Origin: Limnephilus marmoratus
Taxonomy: Eukaryota; Arthropoda; Insecta; Trichoptera; Limnephilidae
Length of the DNA: 64,000 nucleotides
NCBI GenBank assembly: GCA_917880885.1
Contig: OU862931.1
Coordinates: 17,588,736 to 17,652,735, forward strand
Direction: 5' to 3'
Shown here: positions 12,299 to 22,139 of the stretch, piece by piece
Numbering within the stretch: position 1 is the stretch's first letter
How the letters are laid out: every line of letters begins with the position of its first letter
Notes under the pieces: model-generated
What the model was told of the DNA's origin: nothing
Seen by the model: only the letters and a program-made list of their open reading frames with translations
Database searches by the model: none
Position numbers and translations under genes: made by a program

Positions 12299-13045
12299 TA
12301 CGATTATAAAATAAAAGGCGAAACGTTATCGTTTAAACGTGTAAAATCCGTGAAGGATCTCGGTGTCGTCTTTGATCCCGAACTGACATTCTCTTGCCAT
12401 ATATCGCAGCTCGCTCAGTCTTGCTACAAACTTCTTGGGTTCATCATCAGGACTTGTAAGCAGTTTGATAACCAAGAAGCTATGCTAGCGTTATTCGATG
12501 GCATACTGAGAAGCAAACTGGGGTACGCGAGCGATGTTTGGGCACCGTACCACCAGAAGTACATTGATATGTTAGAGCAAATCCAAAAGAAATTCCTCAG
12601 GTATGTTTATATGCGGAAGCATGGAACCTATCCAAGGTTCACGCACCATATTGACTTACTTGAGGAAACTGATTCTGTGAGTATAGAAACTAGGCGAAAC
12701 GCAAGTCTTGCTATTCTGTCTTTCAAAATTTGGAACAATTTCATCGGTAGCCCATTTCTCTTGGGATGCTATGATTTATATGTACCAGACCACTACAGCC
12801 GAAGTCGACATCATGACTTATTTAAAGTACTGAACGGCAGAACAGACGTCTTGGAAAAGATAGCATGACGAGGGGAGTGGTGCTGTTGAATGAAATTGCA
12901 AACCATTTGGATGTAAGTGACTGTTCTTTATATGCCTTAAAAATATTTTTGAAGAGTCACTTGCCTAAATGCTGATAGGGTACCTAACTAAATTGTACTG
13001 TAATTGGAATTATTATGTTGTACAATAATAATAAAATAAACAAAA
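12299..13045 (+). pseudogene. LINE 3' end with reverse transcriptase C-terminus
   Basis: This is the best preserved LINE fragment in the window. A frame of 172 codons from 12,350 begins KDLGVVFDPELTF, followed by LGFIIRTCKQF, LFDGILRSKLGYASDVW, an EQIQKKFLRYV segment and ALAILSFKIW-like residues. This is the post-catalytic region typical of jockey/CR1-type reverse transcriptases ('VKDLGV..D..L.F..HI', then 'L..SLV.S.LEY...W', then 'IE..Q..FLR'). After a frameshift near 12,866 the protein continues as RGVVLLNEIANHLDV and ends KSHLPKC at a stop at 12,973-12,975. An A-rich tail follows at 13,018-13,048. Everything upstream, including the catalytic core and endonuclease, is missing (5' truncation). 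Confidence 0.85.
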
Positions 13046-13182
13046 ACATCAGGTGTCAATAGTTCGGAAACAATTATTATTTTTGATTAAACTGTTTATG
13101 GCTCCACAGAAAGCTTTTAAAAGGAAGAAGTTTTGAAAATGAGATATTTTGTAAACACGAATTTTAGAGAGAGCCGCGCTAA

Positions 13183-13624
13183 GGGGCCATTCATAAATTA
13201 CGTCAAACCTTAAGAGGGTGGAGGGGAGTAGAGAAGTGTGACAAGGGGTGTGGGGGTCATAAGCTTTGTGACGTCACATGCACATAACGACTGCGACACA
13301 TGCGACTGCCACAAAAATGTCTCCCCTATCCCATTACGCCCCCTCCTGGTATCCCATTACACCCCCTCTGTTGTGGTATCCCGTTACACCCCTCTGTTGA
13401 GGTATCCCATTAGCCCCCTCCATTGTGGTTAATACGACCGTGACGATATAAAATGTTATGTTATGTTACGATATAAAAAGCTTTAATAATTTTACATGTA
13501 AAAATAAAATAAAAAACACACGCTAGAGGGTAGGGGCTCTCACAAATGTGACGATGTGTGACAGGGATGGGGGGAGGAGTCAAAAATCATGAAAATCGTT
13601 TGACGCAATTTGTGGATGGCCCCT
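13183..13624. mobile_element. TIR element 'GGGGCCATTCATAAATTACG' copy A
   Basis: The left end 'GGGGCCATTCATAAATTACG' is answered at the right by 'ACGCAATTTGTGGATGGCCC', imperfect terminal inverted repeats. The interior is G- and C-rich, with 'GACGTCACATG' and 'GGGATGGGGGGAGGAGTC' words. There is no transposase, so it is a non-autonomous DNA element. A sister copy lies at 14.3 kb. Superfamily not assigned. Confidence 0.8.
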
Positions 13625-14302
13625 AATATAAAAAAAAATTAGAAGATCCGAAAATAACGAATTTTTACTCTTTACATAATGTGCAAAATAACAAAAGGGG
13701 ACACCTAAGATTATTTGCAAGTGTAGAGAAAAGAGTGTCAAAAGAGTATATTATACAGTGCGAACGGAAGGAAGAAGTCGTCAGGATGCCACAAAATACA
13801 TGGAACGATTAAGAGAATGAAAAACTTGAGATAAGGTAAATTATCAAGAGAAAGAATTATTGCAGAAGAGTATATAAGAGTTGTGTGGCGTTCCACCCTC
13901 TCTGCCTATCCCGTGGATTCAAAAATATAAACTAAACTAAGTATTTTATTATTCATTAGCTTGTTGGCAAGTTCGTAGCACGCGCATGGGATATCCACAT
14001 TACTACTACATCTGCCGGATATTGTTGAAATTACTTAATGGGGAAAAATCAATATAATATTCATCACGCATACGATAGCATGGTGTCGCCAATCTAGTTA
14101 TTATCTTCATACATAATATCTGTACACATTGTTGCAGACTTAGTAGATAACAGAGTCGATATTAAACAACAAACGAATCGATCTACAGTTTGTACTTGTA
14201 AAGGATTTCACACTCTAATAGAAAGGAAATTACTAGAAATTTCCCAGCAAAGATAAATAATTCACGCGGTTCATGGAAATATCGCTATTTAGTTACTGCA
14301 AA

Positions 14303-14686
14303 GGGTCCATCCATAAATTACGTTACACCTTAATGGGGGGGGGGGGGGGGAGTAGAAAAGTGTGACGTGGTGTGCAAAGGGGTATGTGGGGGTCATCAGC
14401 TCTGTGACGTCACATGTAAAAAAAATTGAACAACTATTTAGATTATTTTTAGATGTAAAATTGCAAAATATGTTACGCCACACTAGGGGGAGGGGTTAGG
14501 GGATCAAATAATAAAGAGATATTACAATTAAAATAAGTACTAAGTATAAAAATTTTAACTTAAAAACAACAAATAGAGTAAGATATAGGATGCAATATAT
14601 ATATACAAATGTGAAGATGTGTGACAGGGACGGGGGGAGGGGTCAAAAAATCATGGAATTCGTGTGACGTAATTTATGGATGGCCC
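14303..14686. mobile_element. TIR element copy B, with G-run
   Basis: The ends 'GGGTCCATCCATAAATTACG' and 'CGTAATTTATGGATGGCCC' are near-perfect inverted repeats and match copy A at 13.2 kb. The interior shares 'TGTGGGGGTCAT', 'TGACGTCACATG' and 'GACGGGGGGAGGGGTC' with copy A but carries a run of more than ten G near 14,335-14,350. It has no coding capacity. Confidence 0.85.
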
Positions 14687-14720
14687 TAAATTAGAAAATC
14701 AAAGAAAGCACATTCCTTGT

Positions 14721-15996
14721 TTAAATTCCCCTCAGGGCCTATGTAATCTTTGGGGATGCTGCGTGGAGGGTCTTTAGGAAAGCAAGGGTAGGAATTTCTG
14801 GGAAGGAAAAAGGAATGAAGGGTAGGGTATCTGAGGGTCAGTGTATTCAGGAGTGACGGAGGTATGAATCTACCCCTTCCACTGCGGTGCAAGGCGATAT
14901 TCCGAGAGAGTACGAGAGTACAAAGGGACTCTCTCAACCATTCTGTCTAGATCCGGTCTACCATGCAGCTGGTGGGTGGACGCATCCGCCGCCAAGACCC
15001 AGACAAACCACATCCCATGAACCCGGGTACTCCTGCTAAAGTCTCGATTACATTGAGCGAGTTTACAAGCTACTATCTGGGAAATTCACTATCCGTTAGT
15101 AAACTCGCTCAGTGTAATCGTATTACTAGCTAACTAGCAGATTGTGGACAATCTACGAAAAAATGTTGAAAGGGGGTCAACTTAATCGCTACTCGCTCGC
15201 GTTTGTCACAAGATGGCGGCTCACCAACAGCTGATTTCGTAACTGTCAGAATTAGTTCACGCGGGAGTCGCAATTCTCGCCACTGGCTAGCGTGTGGCGC
15301 TAGCTGCGAGCTCAAGTTTTCTACAAAATGTCGAGAGAATTGGTTCGCGCGGGAGTCGTTATTTTAGCTGCTACAGTCGCTACTGAGCGAGTAGACAGTT
15401 TTGCGTGTCATCATGATAATCTCACTCGCCGATTCGGCCGCTTTTAAACTTAAGCGTCGATGACACAGAGCGAGTTTACTAGCTACTCTCTGGGAAATTC
15501 ACTATCTGTTAGTAAACTCGCTCAGTGTAGTCGTGTTACTTGCTAACTAGCAGATTGTTGATAATCTACGAAAAAAGTTGAAAGGTCGTCAACTTTACTC
15601 GCCACACGCTTGCTCGTGATTGGTTTATTTATGTTTTTCAAGATGGCTGCCAGTAAACAGCTGATTTCGACTGTCAAACATCACAGAATTAGTTCACGCA
15701 GGCGTCGTTATTCTTGTTACTGGCGCTAGCAGCGACCTACGCTACTGAGCGAGTGGACAGTTTTGTGTGTCATCAGTCATCATGACAATCTCACTCGCCG
15801 ATTTACCCACTTTTAAACTTAGTAGATAGTAGCTTGTAAACTCGCTTAGTATCATCGAGCCTTTACCGACTAGTAGCTTGTAAACTCGCTCAATGCAATC
15901 GAGGCTTTAGTCACCAAAAGGAGCGAACCACGTGGGGTTACCGATGGCAGAAGTTTTGGTTACCCAATAAATGGTTCCCATACCCGCCTCCCAAAT
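14721..15996 (-). mobile_element. R1 copy (minus) split by another element
   Basis: R1 sequence runs from 'CCCCTCAGGGCCTATG' near 14,728 to 'CCTGCTAAAGT' at 15,043. It resumes at 'AGTCACCAAAAGGAGCGAAC' near 15,909 and reaches the head 'CCCGCCTCCCAAATT' at 15,996. The two parts are contiguous in other R1 copies, so the 0.85 kb between them is a later insertion. Confidence 0.85.
15044..15903. mobile_element. Iteron-rich TIR element inside R1
   Basis: Left terminus 'CTCGATTACATTGAGCGAG' and right terminus 'CTCGCTCAATGCAATCGAG' are inverted repeats, which continue inward through 'TTTACAAGCTACTA'. Internal copies of 'TAGTAAACTCGCTCAGTGTA' and its inverse occur at about 15,100, 15,470, 15,510 and 15,830, so the element consists largely of repeated subterminal words. 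The flanking octamers 'GCTAAAGT' and 'GCTTTAGT' match at six of eight positions and may be a decayed 8 bp target duplication, which would suit a hAT-type element. No transposase is visible. Confidence 0.7.
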
Positions 15997-16398
15997 TATA
16001 TATAATGTATAAATATGATCTGTAATGTAAGAAACGACGTTCTATATTATTTAAATAATAAGATACTGATGATTTAAAATCAAATAAAGTAGGTTCCATA
16101 TTTAAATAATATATAATCTAAGAAAGAACGTTCTTTACAATAATATGCCGGTGAGATAATAATTATAATCAAACGAAGAATGTTCTTTATAACTAAATAA
16201 TAAGATTCCAATGATGAACTATAAGCTAAATACAAGCTGAAGAAACATTCATTACGAGGGAATCTCTTTGTCAGGGAAACAGAGTATGCATAACTTTATA
16301 TGAGAAATCTGTTGTTACTGTCTGTGTTCCTTTGAAGTAGTATAACTCTCAAACGTAGAGAGATTTGGTGTCATGAAAATTGTTAACTCAATTATTAT

Positions 16399-16827
16399 GG
16401 GCCCGCAACCCGGATTTGTACCGATTTATTACATATCTCCCCTAAACACGGTAAGTTTTAAAGCTCTTAAAAAAATATATGTTATTCTTGAAGATAATAT
16501 CTAGACTTTGCCCGCGCCGAAACGCAAATTATATAAAATTCCCTCGATAGAAAAAATTTGCAAAGTAGGTATGTTCTAAAAATTATTATTAACACGTTTG
16601 TTTCAGTTATTTTGCAAGTTATATGTATGAAAAAATTCACAGTGTTTCTTTAAATGCCGTTTAAGATAATGACCGCGAGATATTTGCTCTACTTTAAACG
16701 AGTCGTGTTTTATTAAACATTTTCGCAATTTTCGTATCGATTTTGTCGCTGTAAATGTTAGCGCTCTCCTCTAACATTCGTAATTTCGTATCTCTCCATC
16801 TTCCTCTTTTCGGGCCCGGTTGCAGAG
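16399..16827 (+). mobile_element. TTAA-type MITE copy 1
   Basis: This is one of six related ~420 bp elements. It starts 'GGGCCCGCAACCCGG', contains 'GATAATATCTAGACTTTGCC', 'AACACGTTTGTTTCAGTTAT' and 'GAGTCGTGTTTTATTAAAC', and ends 'CGGGCCCGGTTGCAGAG'. The 5' flank reads TTAT, apparently a mutated TTAA, and the right end lacks its TTAA. There is no coding capacity. TTAA target duplication, clear in other copies, points to piggyBac- or Kolobok-type mobilisation. Confidence 0.85.
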
Positions 16828-16869
16828 ATCGGCTAAATGTTTATGCTTTAAAATAAACATTTAGCCGAT
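16828..16869. repeat. 16 bp stem hairpin beside MITE copy 1
   Basis: The bases 16,828-16,843 ('ATCGGCTAAATGTTTA') are exactly inverted at 16,854-16,869, with a 10-base loop. They directly abut the truncated right end of the TTAA-type MITE, so a second element probably inserted there and trimmed it. Confidence 0.75.
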
Positions 16870-16940
16870 TTAGTTAATGTAATATTAGACTTATTAAGAC
16901 AATTGTTTACAAAAAAAAAGATTTTTGTTTAAGTCATATC

Positions 16941-17367
16941 AATTTGGGAGGCGGATATGGGTACCGTCGCCCCGAGGTACATTTATTGGATAACCAACAC
17001 ATCTGCCACAGGTCACCACAAGTGGTTCGCTACGTTTGGTGACTTAGCAGGAATGCCTGGGTTTATGGGGTGAGGTTTGCCCGGATCTTGGTGGCGGATG
17101 CGTCTGGCCAACTGCGTGGTAGGCCAGATCGGGAGAGACTGGTCTGGTTTCTCAAGCAGGACTCTATCGGAACATCGCCTTACCGCAGTGGGAGGGAAAT
17201 ATTGCCCCCCAGATTCCTACCCATCCTCATACCTTTTCCTACCCGGAACTTCCTCGCCTTCCTTTCCTATAAATACCCTCCACACAGCATCCTCAAAGAT
17301 GACATAGGCCCTGAGGGGATTTTGTTTTCTCAGAGCATCCTGTGTGGAGCTAATATAAAAAGAAAAA
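16941..17367 (+). mobile_element. R1 repeat copy (plus orientation)
   Basis: Head 'AATTTGGGAGGCGG' at 16,941, then 'TTATTGGATAACCAACA', 'CACAAGTGGTTCGCTACG', 'GGTGGCGGATGCG' and 'TCGGGAGAGACTGGT', finishing with 'GGAGCTAATATAAAAAG'. This is a nearly full-length copy. Together with the minus copy ending at 15,996 it forms a head-to-head pair around MITE copy 1. Open frames inside it reflect the GC-rich consensus and are not annotated as genes. Confidence 0.88.
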
Positions 17368-18101
17368 AATATTAAGGTACATGAATTTGTAAGAAGCAAA
17401 TACAAATAAATCGATAAACGGCGACAAAATAGACGTTTCACAATCATTAATCTTCAAAATATAGGTATATATTTTTAATCTTTTATCAATGCAAAACGGA
17501 ATGGCTTGCAGGTCAGAACAAAGAAACAAGGATCGGACAGGTGCTTCCACCTGCCCGGTTGTTAGCTGCCCACAAAACCAAAAAGAAGAAGAAGAAAACA
17601 AAATGATTCTAAAATTCAAACCATCGAGACGTGAATAGCAGCAGCATGTTGAGGATTGCATTTGAATATTATGGAACAAACTCGAAGACTGTTCCATTAT
17701 AGAACACGTTTCGAAATTCAAAATCCGATTGGAAACAAAGGAAAGACGTATCGAGCTGAATTTGCTTTGTTTTTGGTCAATATTATACCCACAAAAATTA
17801 TTTCTTGAAGATCAGGGCAGGCAGAGAATTCAGTAACTACCGATCGAGATTCTTAATATTTATTATGCATATTTTGCAGTTGGTGGTGTCGCTGCAGATA
17901 TAATACAAAAAAAAATTGCGTGTTAGGTACCTAGTTATCTCCCTAGTTCTTCTAAAACTTTAAGTAGGTATTATGGATATAAAAGTTCAATTTTTTAAAA
18001 ATAAAATGATGTGGATTTTCGATTGTTCCATTATATTAAAAATTGATGTCCAAAATTAATATAGATAGGTAAATAATTAATAATGAATGAAGCGGTGTTC
18101 C
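17368..18101. other. No feature recognised
   Basis: Contains 'CACCTGCCCGG' and 'AAAAAGAAGAAGAAG' words but no recognisable gene, RNA or element end. Confidence 0.35.
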
Positions 18102-18223
18102 CGAATTCAGAAGGACTACGGCATCCCCAATGCGGGTTTGTTGTGATGCTGAAAGGAGAGGGGAGGGGAAGGAGATGGGGAAGAGGAATGAAGTAGGTAC
18201 TGACTATTCAGATCTGCCTAGCG
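18102..18223 (+). repeat. R2 repeat fragment
   Basis: R2 is a second dispersed family, defined here by the ordered words 'ACCGCACAAGAGTCCCAACTG', 'CTATGGCATCCCCAATT', 'TATGTTGTGAGGCTGAAG', 'GGGGAGGGGAAGGAGATG' and 'CTATTCAGATCT'. This copy has the last four in diverged form. The TIR element starting at 18,224 directly abuts it. Confidence 0.7.
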
Positions 18224-18469
18224 ATTCCGTATTTTTTGTGAGATCGTTATTGGATAACGGACGTAATCTCCTGTCAGATTTGTGTGATTTTTAAGGCTGT
18301 TATTTGCGTTTTCTATGTACATCGTACATTAAATGAGTAAATAATCATGCGTACTTGCAGGAATTCATGTTTAAATCGATCTAAACTACAATACGTGACG
18401 TAAAAATCACACAAATCTGACAGAAGATAACGTCCGTTATCCAATAACGATCTCACAAAAATACGGAAT
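18224..18469. mobile_element. MITE with ~65 bp near-perfect TIRs
   Basis: The left arm, from 'ATTCCGTATTTTTTGTGAG' to 'TTTGTGTGATTTTTA' at about 18,293, is inverted with few changes at 18,401-18,469. The arms include 'ATCGTTATTGGATAACGGAC'. The roughly 110 bp interior has no open frame. A target duplication could not be decided from 'CCTAGCG' on the left and 'AGCTAGG' on the right. Confidence 0.88.
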
Positions 18470-20305
18470 AGCTAGGATGGTAAAAAACACGGCTTCCGTT
18501 TCAAGCTAGGTATGTTTATTCGATCCTGAATTGAACTGAACAGGGCAATACTAAGAGTGGGTAGGTAGAGGTACCTACCTGCAGATCTCTTGCTTAGCAA
18601 CTTCTCTTTTTTAACAGTTGTTGTCAAATGTAATACATAGAATTATTAAATTATGATAGTTAATACAGATACCTACTTGTAAACACACTTACCTACAAGC
18701 TGCCAAAATAGGAACTAAAGAACGAAGTCCTTTTTTTAGTTTGATTTTTTTAAATTTATATCTAGGTACCTAGGTACCACAATTAGTCCCTGATAGCACA
18801 GATAAATAAATGGATCGGTAGACGCACATATGGATGACATTACACATAACAAAAGTAATGTAATGTAGGTACTACCTACCTAATCACAAAGCATTCTCTT
18901 TAGGGTGAATTGCCTAATGATGTAATAAAACGATTATTTTGCTTTTTAGTCTAGGTAGGTACCCCAATCATCGTCCTGTTAAAAAATCAACAATTTGCTG
19001 GCAAAAATTAACAAATTGATTTATCAAGTTGGTATGTATGTGGGTAGGTAATTACGTGTCATTTTTATTATTTAATAACATCAGTGTTATTTCAGCAAAA
19101 GGTTTTAAACTATTGAAACATAGAGAATGACAACGATCATTATTTCATGACACCCATGTTCTTGTTTCCTGTCAAAAACGAATATATGATTAAAAAAACA
19201 TGGCGTTTAAAAAATTCTTTTGTCGCAAAGAAAACAAATTTATAATATTATTAATATTGATATTCTTTATAATTCATTTAAAGTGTAGTGTAATTGGGTG
19301 TTATTAGTACCTATTACATTATTAGATATAGTAATAAAGTGTCAATAATGGTAGGTACCTATGTAAGGAATGCGAATAACAAACGAAAACAAAAAATATG
19401 ACATGAAATATTATTTTTGTAGTATTTCGCATTAGGAATTTTGAAATGAATTTCTAATAATTCCCAATGTTTTTATATACCTAGTAGAGTGGGTTAAAAC
19501 ATGGAATAAATTGTGTATGTCATTATTTTTTTAGATTTAGGTAGGTACACTGTTTCAATACACTTTTTGTCTAATAAGAAAACGTTAAGTTTCCAACTCG
19601 ATCCTGGATTATGTGTCATGGAATATTTGACTAACATAGGGAATAGGACATCCCCAATTGGGGATGGGGATACTTACCTTTGTTGTGAGGCAAAATGAAA
19701 TAATATAAGGTAGAGGAAGGTTGGGTGTTAAAGTTTTCACAACAACTACAATCAGATTTTGATTTAGTTGTCATTCACCTACCAATGACAGTTTGGACCG
19801 TATTCTAGGTTTTTATTATCAGTATCTTGTGTTGAAATGAAGTATGAAATAAACGTGAATGTATTTCGTTTCCTGTTACTTACAGGGGCCAGCCGAAACT
19901 GCCATATGTCTCGAAAATAAAATGATGTTTACTCGATGCCGGCCAAAACATCTGCCGTCAACCGTCAAATCCGCGAGATTACAAAAAGTAATGTGTCAAA
20001 TGCTTGTATACTCACTTTTCTGTCACCCCGATAGCATGCTTGGTAATCCAGTGTAGTCTCCAAGGAATTATACTTCAAAAACACTCACAAATAATACTAT
20101 TTTATAATCCAAATAACTGATTGAATATTTTAATCTCACCAAACAACAACACTCAAACAAAGAACAATAGACGGATCTCGCGCAAGAGTCACGTCAAAAC
20201 GTTTGTTTTTTAGGTTAGTTTACACGGGAAGTCTGTATCCTTTATTCTCCGAAGGATCGGTTGATTGTTTCAGCGTGCTTTTTTTATTTTTGATATAAAT
20301 TGTCC
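18470..20305. other. No gene recognised; repeated TAGGTACC words
   Basis: 'ACCTACCT' and 'TAGGTACC' words recur throughout, a texture common in some insect genomes. 'CATCCCCAATTGGGGATG' at 19,650-19,667 is an 18 bp palindrome resembling the R2 core. No coding exon could be supported. Confidence 0.35.
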
Positions 20306-20525
20306 GGCAAAACGCAACGAACGTACCCTACCGCCTCAATGGCGCGTTTAGAACTGGCGCGGGCGAATGCCGAATACCGAATACGAAGGAGCAACGTGAA
20401 GCTAGCTGCGAACGCGAACTGTACCAATCGCCTTCCACGCTCTAGCGCCGTCTCTTCTACTCCCGTACGTGCCGCGCGCGACGGAGCGATTCCAGTACAA
20501 GTTTTCTTAGTTTTCCACCCGCCTG
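20306..20525. other. GC- and CpG-rich island of unknown role
   Basis: About 220 bp stand out from their AT-rich surroundings through many CpG dinucleotides ('GAACTGGCGCGGGCG', 'TACGTGCCGCGCGCGACGG'). An open frame of 84 codons spans it, but the arginine- and alanine-rich product matches nothing I recognise. A promoter-associated region, or a repeat from a GC-rich source, are both possible. Confidence 0.35.
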
Positions 20526-20789
20526 GAAAACTGGTTGCTATTATAAAAAAATAAATTTTATATAGGTAAGAACCATTCTACTACTGGGGTTGCATGACGT
20601 TTCTTTTTAAAAGTATTAGTAAATGTTAATATTTATGTGGTCTCCTTCTAAACACGATCTAAATAATTATTAATTTATAATGGCAATTTAACAAGTTTGT
20701 AGTGTCGTTTACCTTTGTACAGTGAATCAGTATTTCACGAGTAGGTACTATGGGGTTTACTGGACTGGGTAGGGAAGTAGGTGCAGATA

Positions 20790-21083
20790 TAGTCTGTCAA
20801 ATAAGGGTAGAAAATATAAAAAAAATTGAACTACAAATTTTGTAAGCCGGCAACTTTGGCAATTTTGTGGCTGAATGTATAGAACACAGTAAACCACATT
20901 TTTTGTTCATGACATAAATTTGATTAAAGGTGTTTAAATTAAACATAAATTTGAATTTAACAGTAGATAGAAAGGAATAATAACTAACGGTGAGTTTAGT
21001 AACACTACTTTTAGATCTGAATGAGTTAAATATATTTATATTTTTGAATGTAGCTATTACTTTGTGGTTATCCATTATAGAAC
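20790..21083 (-). mobile_element. Penelope-like element, 5' region (minus)
   Basis: Minus-strand sequence directly downstream of the ribozyme-bearing pseudo-LTR begins with an ATG at 21,075 and the peptide MDNHKVIATFKN. The same DNA ('ATGGATAACCACAAAG') follows the pseudo-LTR of the second copy at 44,104, so it belongs to the element. The frame runs to about 20,797 but matches no known domain and may be untranslated 5' sequence. Confidence 0.6.
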
Positions 21084-21127
21084 AATGAAATAATTTAACT
21101 TTGTATAAACCACTTATTTGATGCGCA

Positions 21128-21170
21128 AATCCGACCGGTTTCGGAACAAACGTTCCTTCGTCAGGGAAAG
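21128..21170 (-). ncRNA. Hammerhead ribozyme motif, PLE type (minus)
   Basis: On the minus strand, box CTGACGA (21,164-21,158) is followed by a 5 bp stem II (GGAAC/GTTCC, loop GTTT), then GAAA, then the self-complementary ACCGGT and a C at the predicted cleavage site. The short palindromic stem III matches hammerheads described in Penelope-like retroelements, which are thought to act as dimers. One extra A between the CTGACGA box and stem II departs from the strict consensus and could reduce activity. Confidence 0.75.
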
Positions 21171-21209
21171 GTTATAATAAAACGTTGTTCGAAACTGTCA
21201 AATTAGTAT

Positions 21210-21262
21210 AAGCTTTCCCTGACGAAGGAACGTTTGTTCCGAAACCGGTCGGATTTGCGCAT
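21210..21262 (+). ncRNA. Hammerhead ribozyme motif, PLE type (plus)
   Basis: CTGACGA at 21,219-21,225, stem II arms GGAAC/GTTCC at 21,227-21,240, GAAA at 21,241-21,244, palindromic ACCGGT at 21,244-21,249 and the predicted cleavage base C at 21,250. Stem I can start with TCC before the box and GGA after the cleavage site. It is identical to the minus-strand motif 40 bases away, so transcripts of either strand would carry one. Confidence 0.78.
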
Positions 21263-21299
21263 CAAATAAGTGGTTTATACAAAGTTAAATTATTTCATT

Positions 21300-22139
21300 T
21301 TTCTAAATATATTTAGATCTAAAATTAGAGACACGATCTAAAGCCCGAGCAACACTAGGTGCTTTAGCTAGTATTAAAAAAAATGTGAGCAAATTCTAAG
21401 CTGTGCTTTATATTTTATTACATTATCGTTTTTCTTCATTACGTTAACACAAAATTGCGAAGGTATAATAATAATATACCTATACGCAATTCTAATTTTG
21501 AGATCAGTGGGCAGCTATATTGTATTAATTTTTTTTTTTCACTTAAGCCTTTTTAATTTTTTATAAAAATGTAGGTTACACAGCTTTACATCAACACCAC
21601 GAGTCATATGTTTAGTATTGCCATTTGAACCACATTGGCACCCTCCTATGTTTTCTACTCTTATTTGACAAACGGTAAATCATTTTAAAGAGGACTCGTT
21701 TGAATTTGAATGTGTTTTTGCGAACTGAAGTTTCAAAAAAGTTCTTCGATCTAAATTGTAACATCCATATGTAATCCTGCAAATGGCCAAAGAAGATTCA
21801 TTTTCAAATTAGTTTACATTTAGACTCGCTATTCAATTTGGCAATGCTCTTTTTTCGTCAATCTTCCTAATAAAAACAAAATTATTATTAAATTATTTTG
21901 ATTCATCTAGTACATCAATACATAAGCAAGGATCTCTTCAAAATGTTTGACCGGTTACTTACATTTGATTAAATTGTTATTTTGAGAATAGGTACGCAGA
22001 ACGAGGATTGATTTTGTGTAAATTATTTTATGTTAACCTTGACCGAGTAATAATGAAAGTAAAAGTTATATAGTACCGTTTTTGTTGGTAATATATGAAG
22101 TTAAAATATGCGAGTTACGGGCCAGTCATGTTTTTTTTA
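21300..22139. other. No gene recognised; PLE 5' residue at left
   Basis: The first ~50 bases ('TTTAGATCTAAAATTAGAG') resemble the PLE 5' region seen on the minus strand near 21,010. The remainder is AT-rich without recognisable features. Confidence 0.35.

Larger units (their letters stand above)
21084..21299. repeat. Perfect 87 bp inverted repeat of PLE pseudo-LTRs
   Basis: Bases 21,084-21,170 are the exact reverse complement of 21,213-21,299, with a 42-base spacer. Each arm contains one hammerhead motif and the outward sequence 'GTATAAACCACTTATTTG'. The plus arm is preceded by 'TGTTCGAAACTGTCAAATTA', which also precedes the motif at 44 kb, so the pseudo-LTR begins in or left of the spacer. 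PLEs are known for partial, inverted and tandem pseudo-LTR arrangements. Identity of the arms implies a recent event or gene conversion. Confidence 0.9.

Noticed and set aside
14335..14350. G-quadruplex regulatory element
   Set aside because: A single homopolymer G-run inside a MITE; no gene next to it to regulate and no conservation of position shown.
20300..20554. Arg/Ala-rich 84-codon frame
   Set aside because: Composition-driven frame in a CpG-rich patch; no recognisable family.
20797..21075. 92-codon minus-strand frame as a PLE protein
   Set aside because: It belongs to the PLE 5' region by shared sequence, but no domain is recognisable and it may be untranslated; annotated only as a mobile-element segment.
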